Shown here: positions 36,946 through 49,439 of the stretch, one piece after another
How the letters are laid out: every line of letters begins with the position of its first letter
How positions within the stretch are numbered: position 1 is the first letter of the stretch
Assembly: GCA_959347315.1 (NCBI GenBank)
Contig: OY365817.1
Span: 188,501 to 252,500, forward strand
Source: Bimastos eiseni
Lineage: Eukaryota > Annelida > Clitellata > Crassiclitellata > Lumbricidae
Reading direction: 5' to 3'
DNA length: 64,000 nucleotides
Translations under genes and position numbers: made by a program
The notes under the pieces: generated by a model
Told to the model about the DNA's origin: nothing
Databases searched by the model: none
What the model saw: the letters and a program-made list of their open reading frames with translations, nothing else

Positions 36946-38815
36946 GGCCGAAGGCAGAAATATTTGCGATAGAGGTTAATAACCGATTTGAGGCATTGGG
37001 TGAGGCACAGGAAGAAAGAACAGCAGAGGAGCAATGGAGAGAAGTCAAAACGACGTTGCTGGAATCAGCGAGAACTGTGATAGGATATAAGAAGAAACAA
37101 GTACAGAAACCATGAATATCGGATGAAACATTAGAAATGATCAAAGAAAAGACAGAAGCCAACAACAAATATAAAAACAGATAAAAAGAACTGAAAAAGA
37201 ATGTATAAAAACAGCTGAGAAAGGACTAACAAAATCAGATAGAAGGAATTTGTGAGAAGCTTGCGGAGTCAAATAAGAAGGGGAACATGAAAGAGGTATA
37301 CCAAACAGTTAAGACACTCACAGGAAAATTCAAATTCTTTTGCATTAAATCGAAACAAGGAGAAAAATTACAGATAAAGAAAAGATTGCAGAACGATGGA
37401 AAGAATATTGTGAGGAATTATACATGGATAAAGTAGATGAAGACAAAGAAAAGACAAGAGAGACAAGAAGAAAATATATCAGGGAACCGGCGCCACTAAG
37501 ATCAGAGGTCTATAAGGTAATTAAGGAGTTGGCAAATGGAAAAAGCACAGGACCAGATGAGGTCCCGGCAGAATTGTTCAAACATGCAGGGGAAACGACA
37601 TTTGATAACATACATTGCATATGCACTGAGATATTGGAAACAGGAGAGTGGCCAGAGGATTGGATGAACTCAATCTTCATCCGGATACCGAAGAAAGGGG
37701 ATTTAGGACAATGTAAAAACTATAGGACCATAGCATTGGTCGCGCATGCTAGTAAAATTATGCTCAAAATTATACTAGAAAGGATAAAACAAAAACAGAG
37801 TCCGAAATAACAGACGAACAAGCAGGATTCAGGCGAGGAAGAGGAACACGCGATCAGATCACGAACCTAAGAATATTAATGCAGAAAATGAATGAACAGC
37901 AACAACCATTATACATGTGCTTTGTCGACTTCACAAAGGCTTTTGACAACATATCACACGAGCAATTATGGGTCTCAATGAAAGAAATGGGATATCCTAT
38001 ACACATCATCAACTTGTTGACAAAGTTAAATGGCAAACAAAAAGTAAAAGTGAGAGTAGCAGGAGGGATGTCTAATGAGTTCAGAGTAAGAAAAGTGGTC
38101 AGACAGGGGGGTGTAATGTCACCGTATTTATTTAACATCATCGCAGAAATGGTGATAAGAGAGGTGCTGGATGGCTGGAAAGACGGGGTACAAATAGAAG
38201 GAAGAAAATTTACGAACTTGAGATTTGGGGATGATACTGTACTGTTAGCAGAATCTGCAAAAGAGCTACAAGGAATAATCAATCGTCTGGATAGGATCGG
38301 AAGTGAGGTTTAATGATTAACATGGATAGAACCAAGACCATGGCATTAAATGGTAAAACATGCAACATCGTTTTGAAAGAGAGCAGACTGTAGCAGGTGG
38401 ATACGTTTCAATAATTGGGGTAATTGATAACAGAAGATGCAGAGTGTAGCGGAGAGATAAGAGGAGACGGCAAGAGAACAAAGTGTTCAGATAGGGATGA
38501 AGAAATATGGAGGAGTCGCAGCATAAAGTTAACCACAAACGTTAGACTAATGCAAGCATTGGTGTGGCCGGTGGTTACATAGGGCTGCGAAAGTTGGACC
38601 ATCAAGAAAAGAGATGAAGAAAGAATTGAAGCTTTTGAGATGAAATGCATAAGACAGATTCTAAGGGTATCATGGACTCAAAAAAAAAACGAGTGGGTAT
38701 TGGAGAAAGCAGACATGGAACTAGAGCTACTTAATCTGATAAAAAGGAGGAAATTAACATACTTTGGACATGTGATGAGAAAAGAGGGAAACTGTCTAGA
38801 AAAAGAAAATAATAT
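36946..38815 (+). pseudogene. RTE-like non-LTR retrotransposon, RT remnant
   Basis: Motifs in order: VNNRFEALGE, then ISDETLEMIKEK (with TGA for tryptophan before it) and KVIKELANGKSTGPDEVPAE. Next are RIPKKGDLGQCKNYRTIAL, AGFRRGRGTRDQITNLR and CFVDFTKAFDNI (catalytic aspartate). The last ones are RQGGVMSPYLFNI, then LRFGDDTVLLAES with FGDD in place of FADD, and the typical C-terminal tail GCESWTIKKRDEERIEAFEMKCIRQILR with KRRKLTYFGHVMR. Several frameshifts and stops (for example at 37808 and 38312) break it. The endonuclease domain is absent. The clade resembles RTE-like elements; the exact clade is uncertain. It directly follows the CR1-like copy. Confidence 0.87.
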
Positions 38816-38844
38816 CGCTCACTTCGGCGATACTTAATTAAAGG

Positions 38845-39626
38845 CATAGATGTAAAAAAACGTTTCTTCGTTTATTTTGTTTAAAAAATCTCGTTTTATC
38901 GTTTTTATTTTTCGAACCGTTTTTCAGTTTTTTTTATATTATTATCATTGTTATTATTACTATTATTATTATTTTTATTATTATTTCGGTTCACTTATTT
39001 ATTTATTTGTTTGCTGTTGTTATTTTGCTCAGATTAATTCTGTCTTAAAAGCTTTTATATAGAGATGCGAGACCACAGATACAAGTATGAAACGTCGACT
39101 GGGTGTGGTCTATGGCTATCAACACGTCGCTGATGCTTGCCGGGGTCGGCTTAGGTGCGGAATTGATTCATGTTACTTTGATGGACTAGAAGAACAACAA
39201 TTTTGTATTGGCTAATTTTAAATACATTTACTGTGACCGTGAGAAAGTTATTGGGTGACACGATCCGTATTAGAGGTCATCTTCTGGAAGACGATAGCGT
39301 TATATTTATAATTCTTGTGAAAAAGTGCCAAAACGCACCGACAATTGATTAGAGAAGACAACAACAGCCAGATGATGAAACAAGACTCAATGAAAAGAAA
39401 GAGAGGCGGTTCATGTTACTTTGTGTTTGATAGGAAACTCGTCATTTGCTGATTAAATGTGATCTATGTAAGCAGAGTTTTCAATGCTAAAGATGCAGTA
39501 AAAAATCGAAATAAATAAATTTCTCATTTTCCCATTTGATTCAGTTTTTCCCCGTTTTTTTATTATTTTAAAAAATCGCCGTTTTTATCGTTTTTATTTT
39601 GTTTTCACCGTGTTTTTACATCTATG
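38845..39626. mobile_element. hAT-like non-autonomous DNA transposon (782 bp)
   Basis: CATAGATGTAAAAA on the left is matched by TTTTTACATCTATG on the right. Just inside both ends lie T-rich direct repeats of the word TCGTTTTTATTTT. Flanking octamers ATTAAAGG (left) and ATTAGAAG (right) agree at six of eight positions, consistent with a decayed 8-bp target duplication. The interior is AT-rich, with no transposase. It sits immediately after the RTE-like remnant. Confidence 0.65.
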
Positions 39627-39780
39627 ATTAGAAGCAGAGCTAATGCCTAATAATTAAAATTACCGCCGGCTATCCACTTCGATCAAGCACAAAACAGCTG
39701 TTAGGGGTCAATTGAAATTATAATTAAAATTGTGACTTCACACGCGCAGTTGTCTATTATAAATTATTGTTATAATATTA

Positions 39781-40400
39781 CATATATATATATATATATA
39801 GGGGAAAATGTCCTGCATTGGGTCAATTTTTACATTTTTAAGCACAGAATTGGTGTTCGTTGTAGCACTTGTATTTTGTTTTAATTATCAGAAACAGCAA
39901 CGTTTTATGGGTCGAATACGGTTAAACAACAATATATATTAGTGTTTTCCTTGCTAGTAAAAAATGTCCCAATGCAGACCACCATGGGGAGCATTGGGTC
40001 ACTTTTACATATTAATGCACACAATTATTGTTAGTTGTATTACTTGCATTTTCTTTTAATTATCAGAAACAATAACGTTTATGGATCGAATGTGGTTATA
40101 CAACAACATTGTTCCAAGAGTAAACTCAAAAATATTAGTATTTTCAACTGGGCTACTGGTACAAGCTGTTCCAATGCAAACCATCATGGGGAACATTGGG
40201 ACAGAGTATGCACACAATCGGTGTTATCTGCAGTATATGTATTTTGCTTTAATTATTAGAAACAGCAATGTTTTATGGATCGAATATGGTTATAAAACAA
40301 AATTGTTCCAAGTGTAAACCCCATAAATTTTATAATTTCCTTACTGGTAAAAATTGTCCCAATGCAGACCATGAGTGTTGTTCCAATGCAGGCCATCATT
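39781..40400. repeat. three tandem units of about 176-202 bp after a TA microsatellite
   Basis: After (TA)n at 39782-39800, a unit containing CATTGGGTCA, GCACA, TTTTAATTATCAGAAACA and a GTCCCAATGCAGACC word repeats three times. The ATTGGG landmarks fall at 39817, 39993 and 40195. Units differ by indels of about 26 bp. No coding was recognised. The array lies at the 3' side of the minus-strand transposon-type gene at 40722-42363 and might belong to that element's tail. Confidence 0.75.
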
Positions 40401-40721
40401 GGTCAGTGACTAACGTTTTTGATAGTAGCACAACTATTCTGTATACGACCTCCAAACTTTACCCCATGTTTCGCAATATACTGTCCTAAAGTAGTTTAAG
40501 CAGTAACTTCCTTGGACAAGGTTTGAAACCATGTTACAGGTCAAAAGCTCTAGTCAACCTGTCACCATTTAGTTAAGTGCAAATTGTAATCTCATATGCA
40601 AACAAAGCTTGGTGCTCCTAATAACAACAAAACACTACTTCAGCATTTCAAATTTCCCGAACAACTTACTTTCTTGCTTTTCCCTATAAAATCATAGAAA
40701 ACTATGCAGTTCAAATCAAAC

Positions 40722-42363
40722 CTTTTTCATGCTCCTCGATATTGGCACTACGGTAGATCAACGTGTTGTTGTTTTGGCAAGTCCAACACAAATCAGTCAT
40801 TGGCTTGCACGTTGTGATGAATGAAACGAGAGGAAGCCAGTACTGTTTGAAGGTCGAAAATCCAGCGACTCGTTTTCCATGTTGTTCCATGCACGTTTTT
40901 TATAGGCCGTACACCTTGGTCTTGGTGTGGCTCGATGGCAGCAACTTGATATCATCTCGCTTAAATCCAGGAACCCTTCCAGGAAGCATCATCGCATGGT
41001 CGCTGGCATAATTTGTGAGGAAGCGAATGATATCTTCAATTTCGCTAAACTGAAAGCAGTAGGTGTTGTTCTTACATCCACTGCTTTGTTTTTCTTTTGG
41101 TGTTAAACCTTCAGTTTTATACCACTTGAGAATCCCCATCAGTCTGTCCTGGCTAATCCCGTGGATGAACTTAAAGGTTGTACGGCAGATCTGACGGCTT
41201 TATAATTAATATAATGTTCGCTGGTGTTGACGCACCTCTTGGCTGGATTTCCTGCTGTGACAAGTCTCATCGGACATGTTTAGTGTGCAAGAAATTTTGC
41301 CGAGTAGCACCAACATTTGATCCCGTGGGACAAGTGCAGCCATTTCCATTCTACGCCTGACCATGTCTTCCGGAGCATACTGGCTACTGCATTGGAGTCC
41401 ATTATTAAGTTTACATCGACATCTACAAATAAACAACCCATATAAAAATATTTTTTTCCTATTTATCAAATTCATTTTAGTTTGCTTTTATAAAAGCCAT
41501 GCAACAAAAAAGCAAAGCCAATGCTAAAAGCCCTGCATTCAAAACAAACAGCAATTTACAAGATGTATCAACCGGTAGACTGCAATTATTGATTATTGAG
41601 AAGAATCCTGATAAAAATTAAATTGCAATTGAAGTACTAATTATAATTTCCTATCATTAACTTAATCAATTAATGATAAACTTGTATATTGCACAATAAC
41701 GATTGTAAAAGATGAAGTAGTGCAAGAGAGGAAATGACACAACTTTTGCATTTATACTTGAATACTTAAAGACAAGCTCAATAATACAGGTTGTAAACCT
41801 AACCGCCATGCCTAAGGTCTTATAAAAACGAGCACAGTGAGAAGAGGGTCTAAACCAAGTAGTTGTGCCTGAATATTTATATAGACAAGCTCAACTAGAA
41901 CAGGCTAATCTTTACAGTTATGCCTGAAACTTATAATAATAATTAGCTCAATTAGAGCTTAGTTTAAACTGATTTTCGTATAGGAGTCGCAGTGAATCAG
42001 AAACAGTACGTGAACGTCTATAAACAAGGATCCTGTGGTGCACAGTATTTAAAAAATAATCGGGGCTTACCTGAATTCAACCACTTTCTGATATTCAACG
42101 GCATTGTCATCAGTTACGAACTCACTAGATGTTTTAGCGTGCGTCATGACCTCTTCGAAATCCGAAACATTCATTTCATTTTCTTCTTGGTCATCTGAAT
42201 CGTTGTTGGCATCAGATTCTGTCCCAAAATCATCATCACTGAAAACCTCGCTTTCATCGCGATCGTCATCGCGATCGATGATCAGATACTCTTGCAACAA
42301 TTCGTGCACATTTGCTCGATCCGACCCTTTAGCATTAATCAAATTCGCGATAATCTCTTCCAT
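40722..42363 (-). pseudogene. broken two-exon transposon-type gene (cysteine / DLCWTCQ family)
   Basis: Exon 1 (42363-42071) starts MEEIIANLINAKG, has a long Asp/Glu-rich stretch, and ends TTCAG|GTAAGC. The acceptor TTTGTAG at 41423-41425 opens exon 2, and splicing restores the frame to give RCRCKLNNGLQCSS. Exon 2 then reads AALVPRDQMLVLLGKI, a one-base frameshift near 41188, and CRTTFKFIHGISQDRL. It continues with HAMMLPGRVPGFKRDDIKLL, a TAA at 40900-40902, and KPMTDLCWTCQNNN, ending near a donor-like AAAAAG|GTTTGA. I recognise this as a multicopy, uncharacterised family of marine invertebrate genomes, probably mobile-element encoded and often followed by a DUF7869-like domain that is not visible here. 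The frameshift and stop make this copy dead. Family naming is from memory. Confidence 0.6.
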
Positions 42364-43053
42364 TTTCGAGAATTAAGTATTTCAAAATCAACAAACTAGA
42401 ATGCATTCCGTGTTAGCGTGACATTTAAAGAGACCGGGTCATACCCAGTGCGCATGCGCATAGCTGACCTTAAAACCATCAGCCAACCGCAGTTCAAGAT
42501 TGTATCACGTGATCAAATCACGCGCTTCGGTTGCTAACATTAATCGGCTATTGTTTACATAAGTCGACCTCTTTTGGGGCAATCTGTGTGCGTAATAAAT
42601 AGACAAAGGTCATATGTTATTAATGGAACAGGAAAAGGAGATATTCTGCTTCAAAACGAGACCATGAAGGCGGGAAATCTCGAACCATAACCTAATTAAA
42701 TATGACAACAAAGATAGCGAAATTTGAACCGAAATTATGATTTTCCGTCTCGTAACATTATAGGGATGTTGGTAAAAATCTTTTTGAAGCCTTTATGGAA
42801 GTCCAAACAAAAGTTTTATATATTATTTGTATTAAATATATATTTTTGTAATCGTTTCTGCATTAATATCAATTACGACCGGTTTGAGGTTTCACGTCAT
42901 TTTGGGGCATTTTAAGCCTAATTGTAACCAGCGACAAGCGACTGATTTTGAAAAATTCTTCCCATATATATATTCATGTATTTTTATATTTGGCCACATA
43001 TACCGTCTGTCCATGGCCTTCGTGAACTGGGTATATGTTCAATCAATCAACAG
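42364..43053. other. non-genic stretch upstream of the minus-strand gene
   Basis: This would hold the promoter of the minus-strand gene. A CACGTG-type E-box (TATCACGTGATC at about 42504) lies about 145 bp upstream of its start. A CACGTGAC word also lies upstream of the related-looking two-exon fragment (about 27861). Otherwise AT-rich with nothing recognised. Confidence 0.3.
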
Positions 43054-43172
43054 CCATGCACTCATCGCCCGTAGACCTGTGTCGGATACCTTTCTAGCCA
43101 CTTCTCTCCACACCGTCATTTAACTTGTGGAGACTTGTTCCACCCCATTCTTCAAAGTCATCTGCCATTCCC
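43054..43172. repeat. 119-bp dispersed repeat, copy 1
   Basis: Almost identical to 52108-52226 in the same orientation, starting CCATG-ACTCATCGCCCG and ending CATCTGCCATTCC. Differences are a few substitutions. On the minus strand a short open piece reads VWREVARKVSDTGLRAM, which may be the end of a LINE-type protein, but this is uncertain. Confidence 0.85.
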
Positions 43173-44735
43173 TATGTGGTCTTCCTCTTTCATATGTTCC
43201 ATTCATTATTCCATTATAGATATCAACTCACAGTTCCACCAGTAAAGTTCAGTCACTGACCCCTAGATAATTTATGCCGTGGTCTTTGCACAGCCGCAAA
43301 GCGTTTTCACACAAGTCGATGTTCCTGCTGTCCCGAAAAACTATGGTCACAGGTCACAGGTCACTTACGCCCAGGCCCACAAAACTCTGGTTTTCTTCAT
43401 ACGCAGTTTAAGCAGATACATTTCATAGGATTCTGCAGAGGACTGACTGTTAGGTATTCAATTAGCGGCTGCTGCTGCACATGGACAAATAATGATCCAC
43501 TCTGCCTTGAGTGACAGTGCGAAATGGCAACTGCACTGCTGCCCAACCATCGACATCGACTCTTCAATAGTCCTACATAGGAAATCTGCCATAACCGCCA
43601 GTGTTAGGGCAATCATTAAAAGTTTTACTGATGATCCTGCGACAGAACTAATTTCGCTTGCGTGCTACTATAGCACCGTCTTAGCCGTGTAATCGACTGC
43701 CTGAATTATTTCAAGTAGGCCTATTCACACATCATTTTGGCGGATGACAAATAAGTTTATGGAAATGTGTAAGTACCAATACTTACATTACTTACAAGTA
43801 CTTACATTACGTTAATAATTGTTTGTATTAGGGCAGTAATAATTGGAGACATTTTCTCTTGCTCATTGTGCATTCCAAAGCCTAATGTAATAATATTAAG
43901 TCTAGATTAAAATGACATTTCACATGCACCATACGCTCGATAGTGTAGGCTTAATAACTATGCTGTCAATCGAGTGTTTTGGGATTCAAATCAGCGGGGG
44001 CCATCCACCCGCGTATGATGAGGCTCAGATAATGAAGTCGGTAACACTTCATATTTCAATCTCGTCTGAGGAACTGCTCCTTTTCCTCTCTTCGTTATTA
44101 TGGCTTGCTAAGAGAAAAAGACCTTGAGAGATATGCACTATAAAATGCGCTTCATTGAAACACAAGTTGACATACCGCAACAAGCTAAGGCAACATAATA
44201 AAAAGACATTCCATCTTCATCATCACGATGAGACCCTGGAAGACCCAAGCCATTTGGTGGCGATGGATACGAATAAATGTTATCCATTGTCCTGCTGTGG
44301 TTGCCGCTGCTTGTACCCGTAAGTTGTTATAAGTTGATCCGACTACTTCTGCTGCTGCTGTTGCTGCCACTGTTTCCATTGCTACAGCGACTACTACTAT
44401 TGTGACTGGGCTGCTTAGGTTGAACGACTAGTATATAATAATTTAGAATGACGGAAAAGGTTTCATGTCGAAGTCATTCGGGTTATTGACCAATAAATTT
44501 GGAAAGGTGGTGAATTCTGATCACATTTTACTGCTCGGTGTGCTTTGATAAGGAAAAATAAAATTATGACTTCTTGCTTTTTAGTCCTAAACGTCTGTTC
44601 TGAGTCTCTGAGAATAATTGTTTCTCTTGAATAAAAATTTGAGATCAGACAACGGCAAAAAATAATGTAGAATGTGCATACCATTATAATGCAAGTTACA
44701 ACTTCTGAAGCAGGTTTGCTAAAACTTATAGAACA
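43173..44735. other. non-genic stretch
   Basis: No gene or bounded repeat was recognised. There is a CTG/CTGTTG-rich patch at about 44345-44385 and a short TACTTACATTACTTACAAG repeat at about 43775-43815. Confidence 0.4.
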
Positions 44736-44739
44736 CTGT

Positions 44740-44830
44740 GCCGAGCACGCCGCGCCGCCGTCGCCGAATTTTTTTGGGTCGGCGGCGCGCCGCCGCCCAA
44801 AAATGACCGACGTGCCGCCGCCGAAATTTC
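44740..44830. repeat. GC-rich self-complementary CGGCGGCG block
   Basis: An island of CCGCGCCGCCGTCGCCG, a T-run, GGGTCGGCGGCGCGCCGCCG, then CCGACGTGCCGCCGCCG stands out in an AT-rich background. Several parts can fold on each other. It follows CACTGTGCCGAGC, which resembles a hAT-type terminus, but I could not find a partner end. Open frames on both strands through it are rich in Arg/Ala/Pro and not convincing. Confidence 0.6.
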
Positions 44831-45510
44831 TAGTTCGGAGCAGAGCTCTACGTCTATCAATCGTTCTTTCACAGAAACTTTCGGCATTCTCTTGCAATAA
44901 CGGTTGCCGTTTTTGAGATAAGTTTAAGTTTATTACGTGGCTGCAAGAATGTATAGCAAATAACACGTGCTTCGTATGCTAGAGCAGCTAGAAGATAGCG
45001 ATTATAGTGAATATTAGTTATCATGAATCGGGCGATGAGTCAACTAGCGATAATGCTTTACGAAATAGATACATTGGGTAGGCCTACGCAAAGCCCGCCC
45101 CAGACATATATATCAGTGGCAACCCTCATAAGGTCACACACCAACATTTACTGGACAACAGAAACTACTTTTTGACTGCGCACAAACTTTGAGGCTGTTG
45201 ACATTTTCAAACTGTTTTTGATGAGGGCCTAGTGAATCATATTCGTAGGATACTGTTAACCATTCAGTTACAATTAAGTACCCTTAAATTTCTGGCATAC
45301 TAAGTATTCCAGATCTATGAAAATAATAATCAACAATAGCTATTTTCTTGACAAACCTGATTCATATCGTGACAAATTCCAGTCTTTGCAAGAATGAATC
45401 CAGTTCAAAACTGACAATTGCAATAGGCCTAGAACGTGTTAGGGCCTACGTGTTACGTCTTTCGACACACGAGGGGTCTTTAACCTCTGATACGGTGGCA
45501 GCGAAAGGGA

Positions 45511-46397
45511 AGTAGATTAACGTTCCGTTTGAATGTTGTAAGCCTACTTGTACTGGGAATTGTAGGTTAATAGTAATTAAATGAGGCTGACCACATAATT
45601 ATTAAATTGTTCCAGAACCTTGAAATTTGTGAAAAGCAAATTTTGAAATGGCTGGTTCCGTTGCAAATGCATTTTCCCCACAGTAACATGTATATATATA
45701 TATATATATGGTCTATCTAAAAAACCGACAAATATCAAAGAAATATTGCTCTGATACGGTAATTGACCAAGACCGTTCCTTTAAGACAAAGACCAAGACC
45801 GACGCATCCGAGACCAAGTCCAAGACCGAAGTCTTCCAGACCAAGACCGCAGTTTTTCGGTTTCGAGACCGTCTCGAGACCAAGATCGCGGTCTCGAGAT
45901 CACATCCCTGCTTACAGTATATGTTAGGTAAATACTATTAGACTTTAAGACATCTGAACAAGTAGACTAACATTCCGTTTGAATGGTGTACTTGTACTCG
46001 GAATTGTAGGTTAACTGTCTACACGTGGTCGACCATATAATTATTAGATTGTTCCAAAATCTTGAAATTTGTGAAAGCAAATTTTGAAATGGCTGGCTTC
46101 ATTGCAAATGCATTTTTGCCCATAGTAACTAACATGTATTTTATAGATGGTCGGCACGCCATGAATCGATAAGAATCGCGTAGAGCCTAAACATCCGGTG
46201 TCTCTAATAATCAAAAATAACCGACAGATATAAAAGAATTGCTCTGATACGACAAATGACCAAGAACGCTAATCTAAGACGGAGACCAATCCCAAGACCG
46301 TTCCTTCAAGGTCGAGACCGACGCATTCGAGACCAAGACCAAGACCACAGTTTTCCGGTCTTGAGGCCAGGACCGCGGTGTCGAGACCACATCCCTG
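45511..46397. repeat. 450-bp tandem duplication with GAGACC-rich ends
   Basis: Copy 1 (45511-45910) and copy 2 (45961-46397) share AGTAGA-TAACRTTCCGTTTGAAT at the start, AATTGTTCCAGAACCTTGAAATTTG in the middle, and an imperfect GAGACCAAGACC repeat finishing in CACATCCCTG at the end. The complement of that end is CAGGGATGTG, like many hAT-type termini, so each copy may be one MITE with a simple-repeat 3' part. Copy 1 additionally carries (TA)n at 45690-45709. Confidence 0.75.
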
Positions 46398-46549
46398 ATG
46401 GAGGGTTGGAGGATCTGACTTCCCATTCACTGTCTATTCGTTGACCGACAATTCGCTAGGTGGTGACAGTGGCTATCTTCGTTCACCGTCGGTCAACCTC
46501 ATCTGACTGTGAGTGGCTGATGCAGCAGCTGGTTGCTTGATGACTTCTA

Positions 46550-46915
46550 GATTATGAACATACATAGACATAGGGGGCTTACTACTACAACAGATACACG
46601 GACAGTGGTTACAGTCGTCAATACAGATAGTAAGATATGGACACATTGACAAGAAGACTGACAGATGGAAACACAGACAGACAGCCAGAGAGCGACAGAC
46701 ATACGGTCAGCAAAACACACCAACATGAACACAAATTCTAACATAAATCGAGGCACGAATAGACCGACACGGATGAACTGATAGAGACGCGTACAGGCCT
46801 GCATGCATAGATACGGTAACATACTGAAATAAGAAGAGAACGACCGACAGATCCAAAGAAGACTACAGAGACAGACAAGAGAGGCACATAGACAGGAACA
46901 AAGGGATATTGTGCA
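46550..46915. repeat. imperfect GACA/ACAG low-complexity tract
   Basis: A purine-rich, GACA/ACAGA-rich stretch with no fixed period. It creates a 123-codon Cys/Ser/Leu-rich open frame on the minus strand that I regard as compositional. Confidence 0.6.
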
Positions 46916-49380
46916 CACTGAAGGGATTTGACGAGTAGATCGATAACTATCGATCAGATTGTAAAGTTAAGCCCTTCAGGTGTAACATCCTGTCCGAGTT
47001 TGACACGTAATGCATCTGCACAGCCACCCACAACATCTATTGACCGCGTCGTGCACTTTCTTGTCAGCTTCTAATGTAGGCCCTTTACAAACTATAGATA
47101 ATATTTGTTCTAGGCATATACCATACCGGATTTGCTACAATCATTCTTTTCATCGCAGTTATACAATACAATACCATAATCAACGAGGGTAATTATAGAA
47201 ATTTATTTATTCTAAAATGGTAAAGTTATTTGTATAGTTTGATGCTAGGCCTATCCCGAGTGAAGTTAAGGTCTATGAAGCTTTGATAAAAATATCAATA
47301 TTTTATCCTCAAAGTCAACGTAGGCCTAACCTTCACCAGCGAATTAATCGACGTCTAATGTCAACGAACAGAAAACCGTTTATTCACAACAAAGCTAACG
47401 ACGACACATTTAGATACGTTGACAAACAGCGGCAGAGTAACTCTCGGCTGTTCTTTACGACACGAAACCCACGAGAGCTAATAGTAATTTAAACTAGGCT
47501 GATAGTAGGCCTAATACGATTAAATACCCATTTGACAGCCAAGTTTACCAAGTCGGCAACAGACTGACCACAAACATCAACCATACTCTTGTGCATGGTT
47601 TTTGATTAACGACACTGAAAACAAAGATCACTATAGCGTCGCCCTCCAGAGTGCAGGCAGTGGTGGCGTTTGCACCTTACTCTAAGGACATGTCCATCCT
47701 ATTTATGGGGCAGAAGAAACGCAACCACAGCAACTCCCAGACCAACGGTCTTCACTTACCCTAATTGCTAGCTGCTTAAGCTATCAGCTTCTGAAGAGAA
47801 GAAGACCAGGTAGACTTATTGCTACAGACACATCGACCAGGCGTATGACTCCATGAGTACCCCAACCCCAGCCCATCCTATCCTTACTTGTAGGTGAGAT
47901 TTACAGGAAAGCGATGATAGGATGTGCATTGTGGGGTCATTCTAGCAATAATTTTGTGGAGTCTATAGGCTTATTGCCTATACTGCCTGCACTGACTCCG
48001 CGTAAATTTTGGAAGGCAGATCTAAGTTTCGTTTCAATCTAATGTTCTTAATATCTAGTTTATTATATAAAAAATATGTTTATGTGAGCGTATGTAAATA
48101 CCATAATAAAATACAATAATACCGGCAAGTAGCCTACTGCAAATAAAAATATATGTAGGTCTATCTATGCATCTATCTGCTTAAACCTTTTCGTAGTTAA
48201 TCTTTCAACAAACTGATTCAGAAGATTATCAAAATTTAATTCCCCGAGCACAGGCGATTCTACGTATAATACATTAATGCTAAATGATTGAACTTTTCAT
48301 ATTTCAAACTGGATCGCAGGTAATTTTTAATGCGTTTCAGAGCAGAAAAAGACCTCTGTCTAGGACAGTTTGTGACGAGAAGCTACAAGTAAAGAAATGC
48401 AGGCCTACATGAAAATGCTATAGGCCATCACTTTGCCTGAGCTTCACACTTCTTTCTGCTTTGCGTACAGCTCGACCATTTTCAACACCAAATTTTGATC
48501 TTCCCTTTCTTCTCAAAGTCCTCAAAAGTATCTCTTAAACTGGTGCATAATTATTCAATGACCTTATTAGCTTCACAGTTTCGTTCAGATCCATATATGT
48601 GCTCTTTAGCTATATGTTTTCCGGTTACATCTTTCAGTGACGACAGACCAGTAAGATTCAATTTTCCAAGGTATTCAACTTGGATAAAATACCTGTTGCC
48701 TCTTGTTGTGCTTTGGCTGTTTAGTCCAGGTTTCTATAAATAGCTAAATAAATGCGCTTTATTTTTTCATAATATTTCATCCACAGCTTTTGAAGTATCA
48801 GCGCAGGCAGATCATGTATCTAGTGTCAATCATGAGCAGCGTTTGACAGCAGGCAGGCCACCAACGGCATTGACAAAAAAGTACTCTCGGTTGAATTTGA
48901 ATATCCACCGAAATGGCGATATCTTTGGATTTGATTAGCGTCCACCAACTTATGGATGGATGGATCCAGGGTTTAACGACAGCTTATGGCAACATAGGCC
49001 GTTGCCGTCGACAGAAATTTGCTAGGCGTAGGCCTATTACAGCGCTTACCCATCAACTTATGCTGTGAAATATATTAAGTCGAATATCTAGCTTAAATTG
49101 CCACTTAATTAACCGGTAATGCCTCATGGATCCCTGCTTTGGTGGGCCTCTAGGCTTAGTCAGCCTAGTCAGCCTTATGGACAATACGGCCCTGTACATG
49201 TACATACATACATGCTTATACACAACAGCACCAACATACATGCATATATACATATAGGGTGGCAATTGTGCGGGTTGGCAAATGTTCTAGTCAAAAGGGG
49301 GAGAGGGCATTGTCCGGGAGGAGTAGTGAGTATGTATGTGTATCAACGTATGTATGTGTGTATATATGTACACATACAGT
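46916..49380. other. non-genic stretch with short simple repeats
   Basis: No exon or bounded element was recognised. TAGGCCTA octamers are frequent (47247, 47322, 47517 and 49030). CATACATACATG and TATGTATGTG words cluster at 49190-49375. Confidence 0.4.
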
Positions 49381-49439
49381 GTCCTCGTTATTTATATGAG
49401 TAATTGAGATTACGTTAGGCCTATTTGAGGCTATTTCAA

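Noticed and set aside
42104..42376. Serine-rich plus-strand open frame
   Set aside because: Antisense of the acidic exon 1 of the minus-strand gene.
44463..44966. 167-codon minus-strand open frame
   Set aside because: Crosses the CGG-rich block; composition-driven, no recognisable domain.
46547..46918. Cys/Leu-rich 123-codon open frame
   Set aside because: Antisense of a GACA-rich low-complexity tract.
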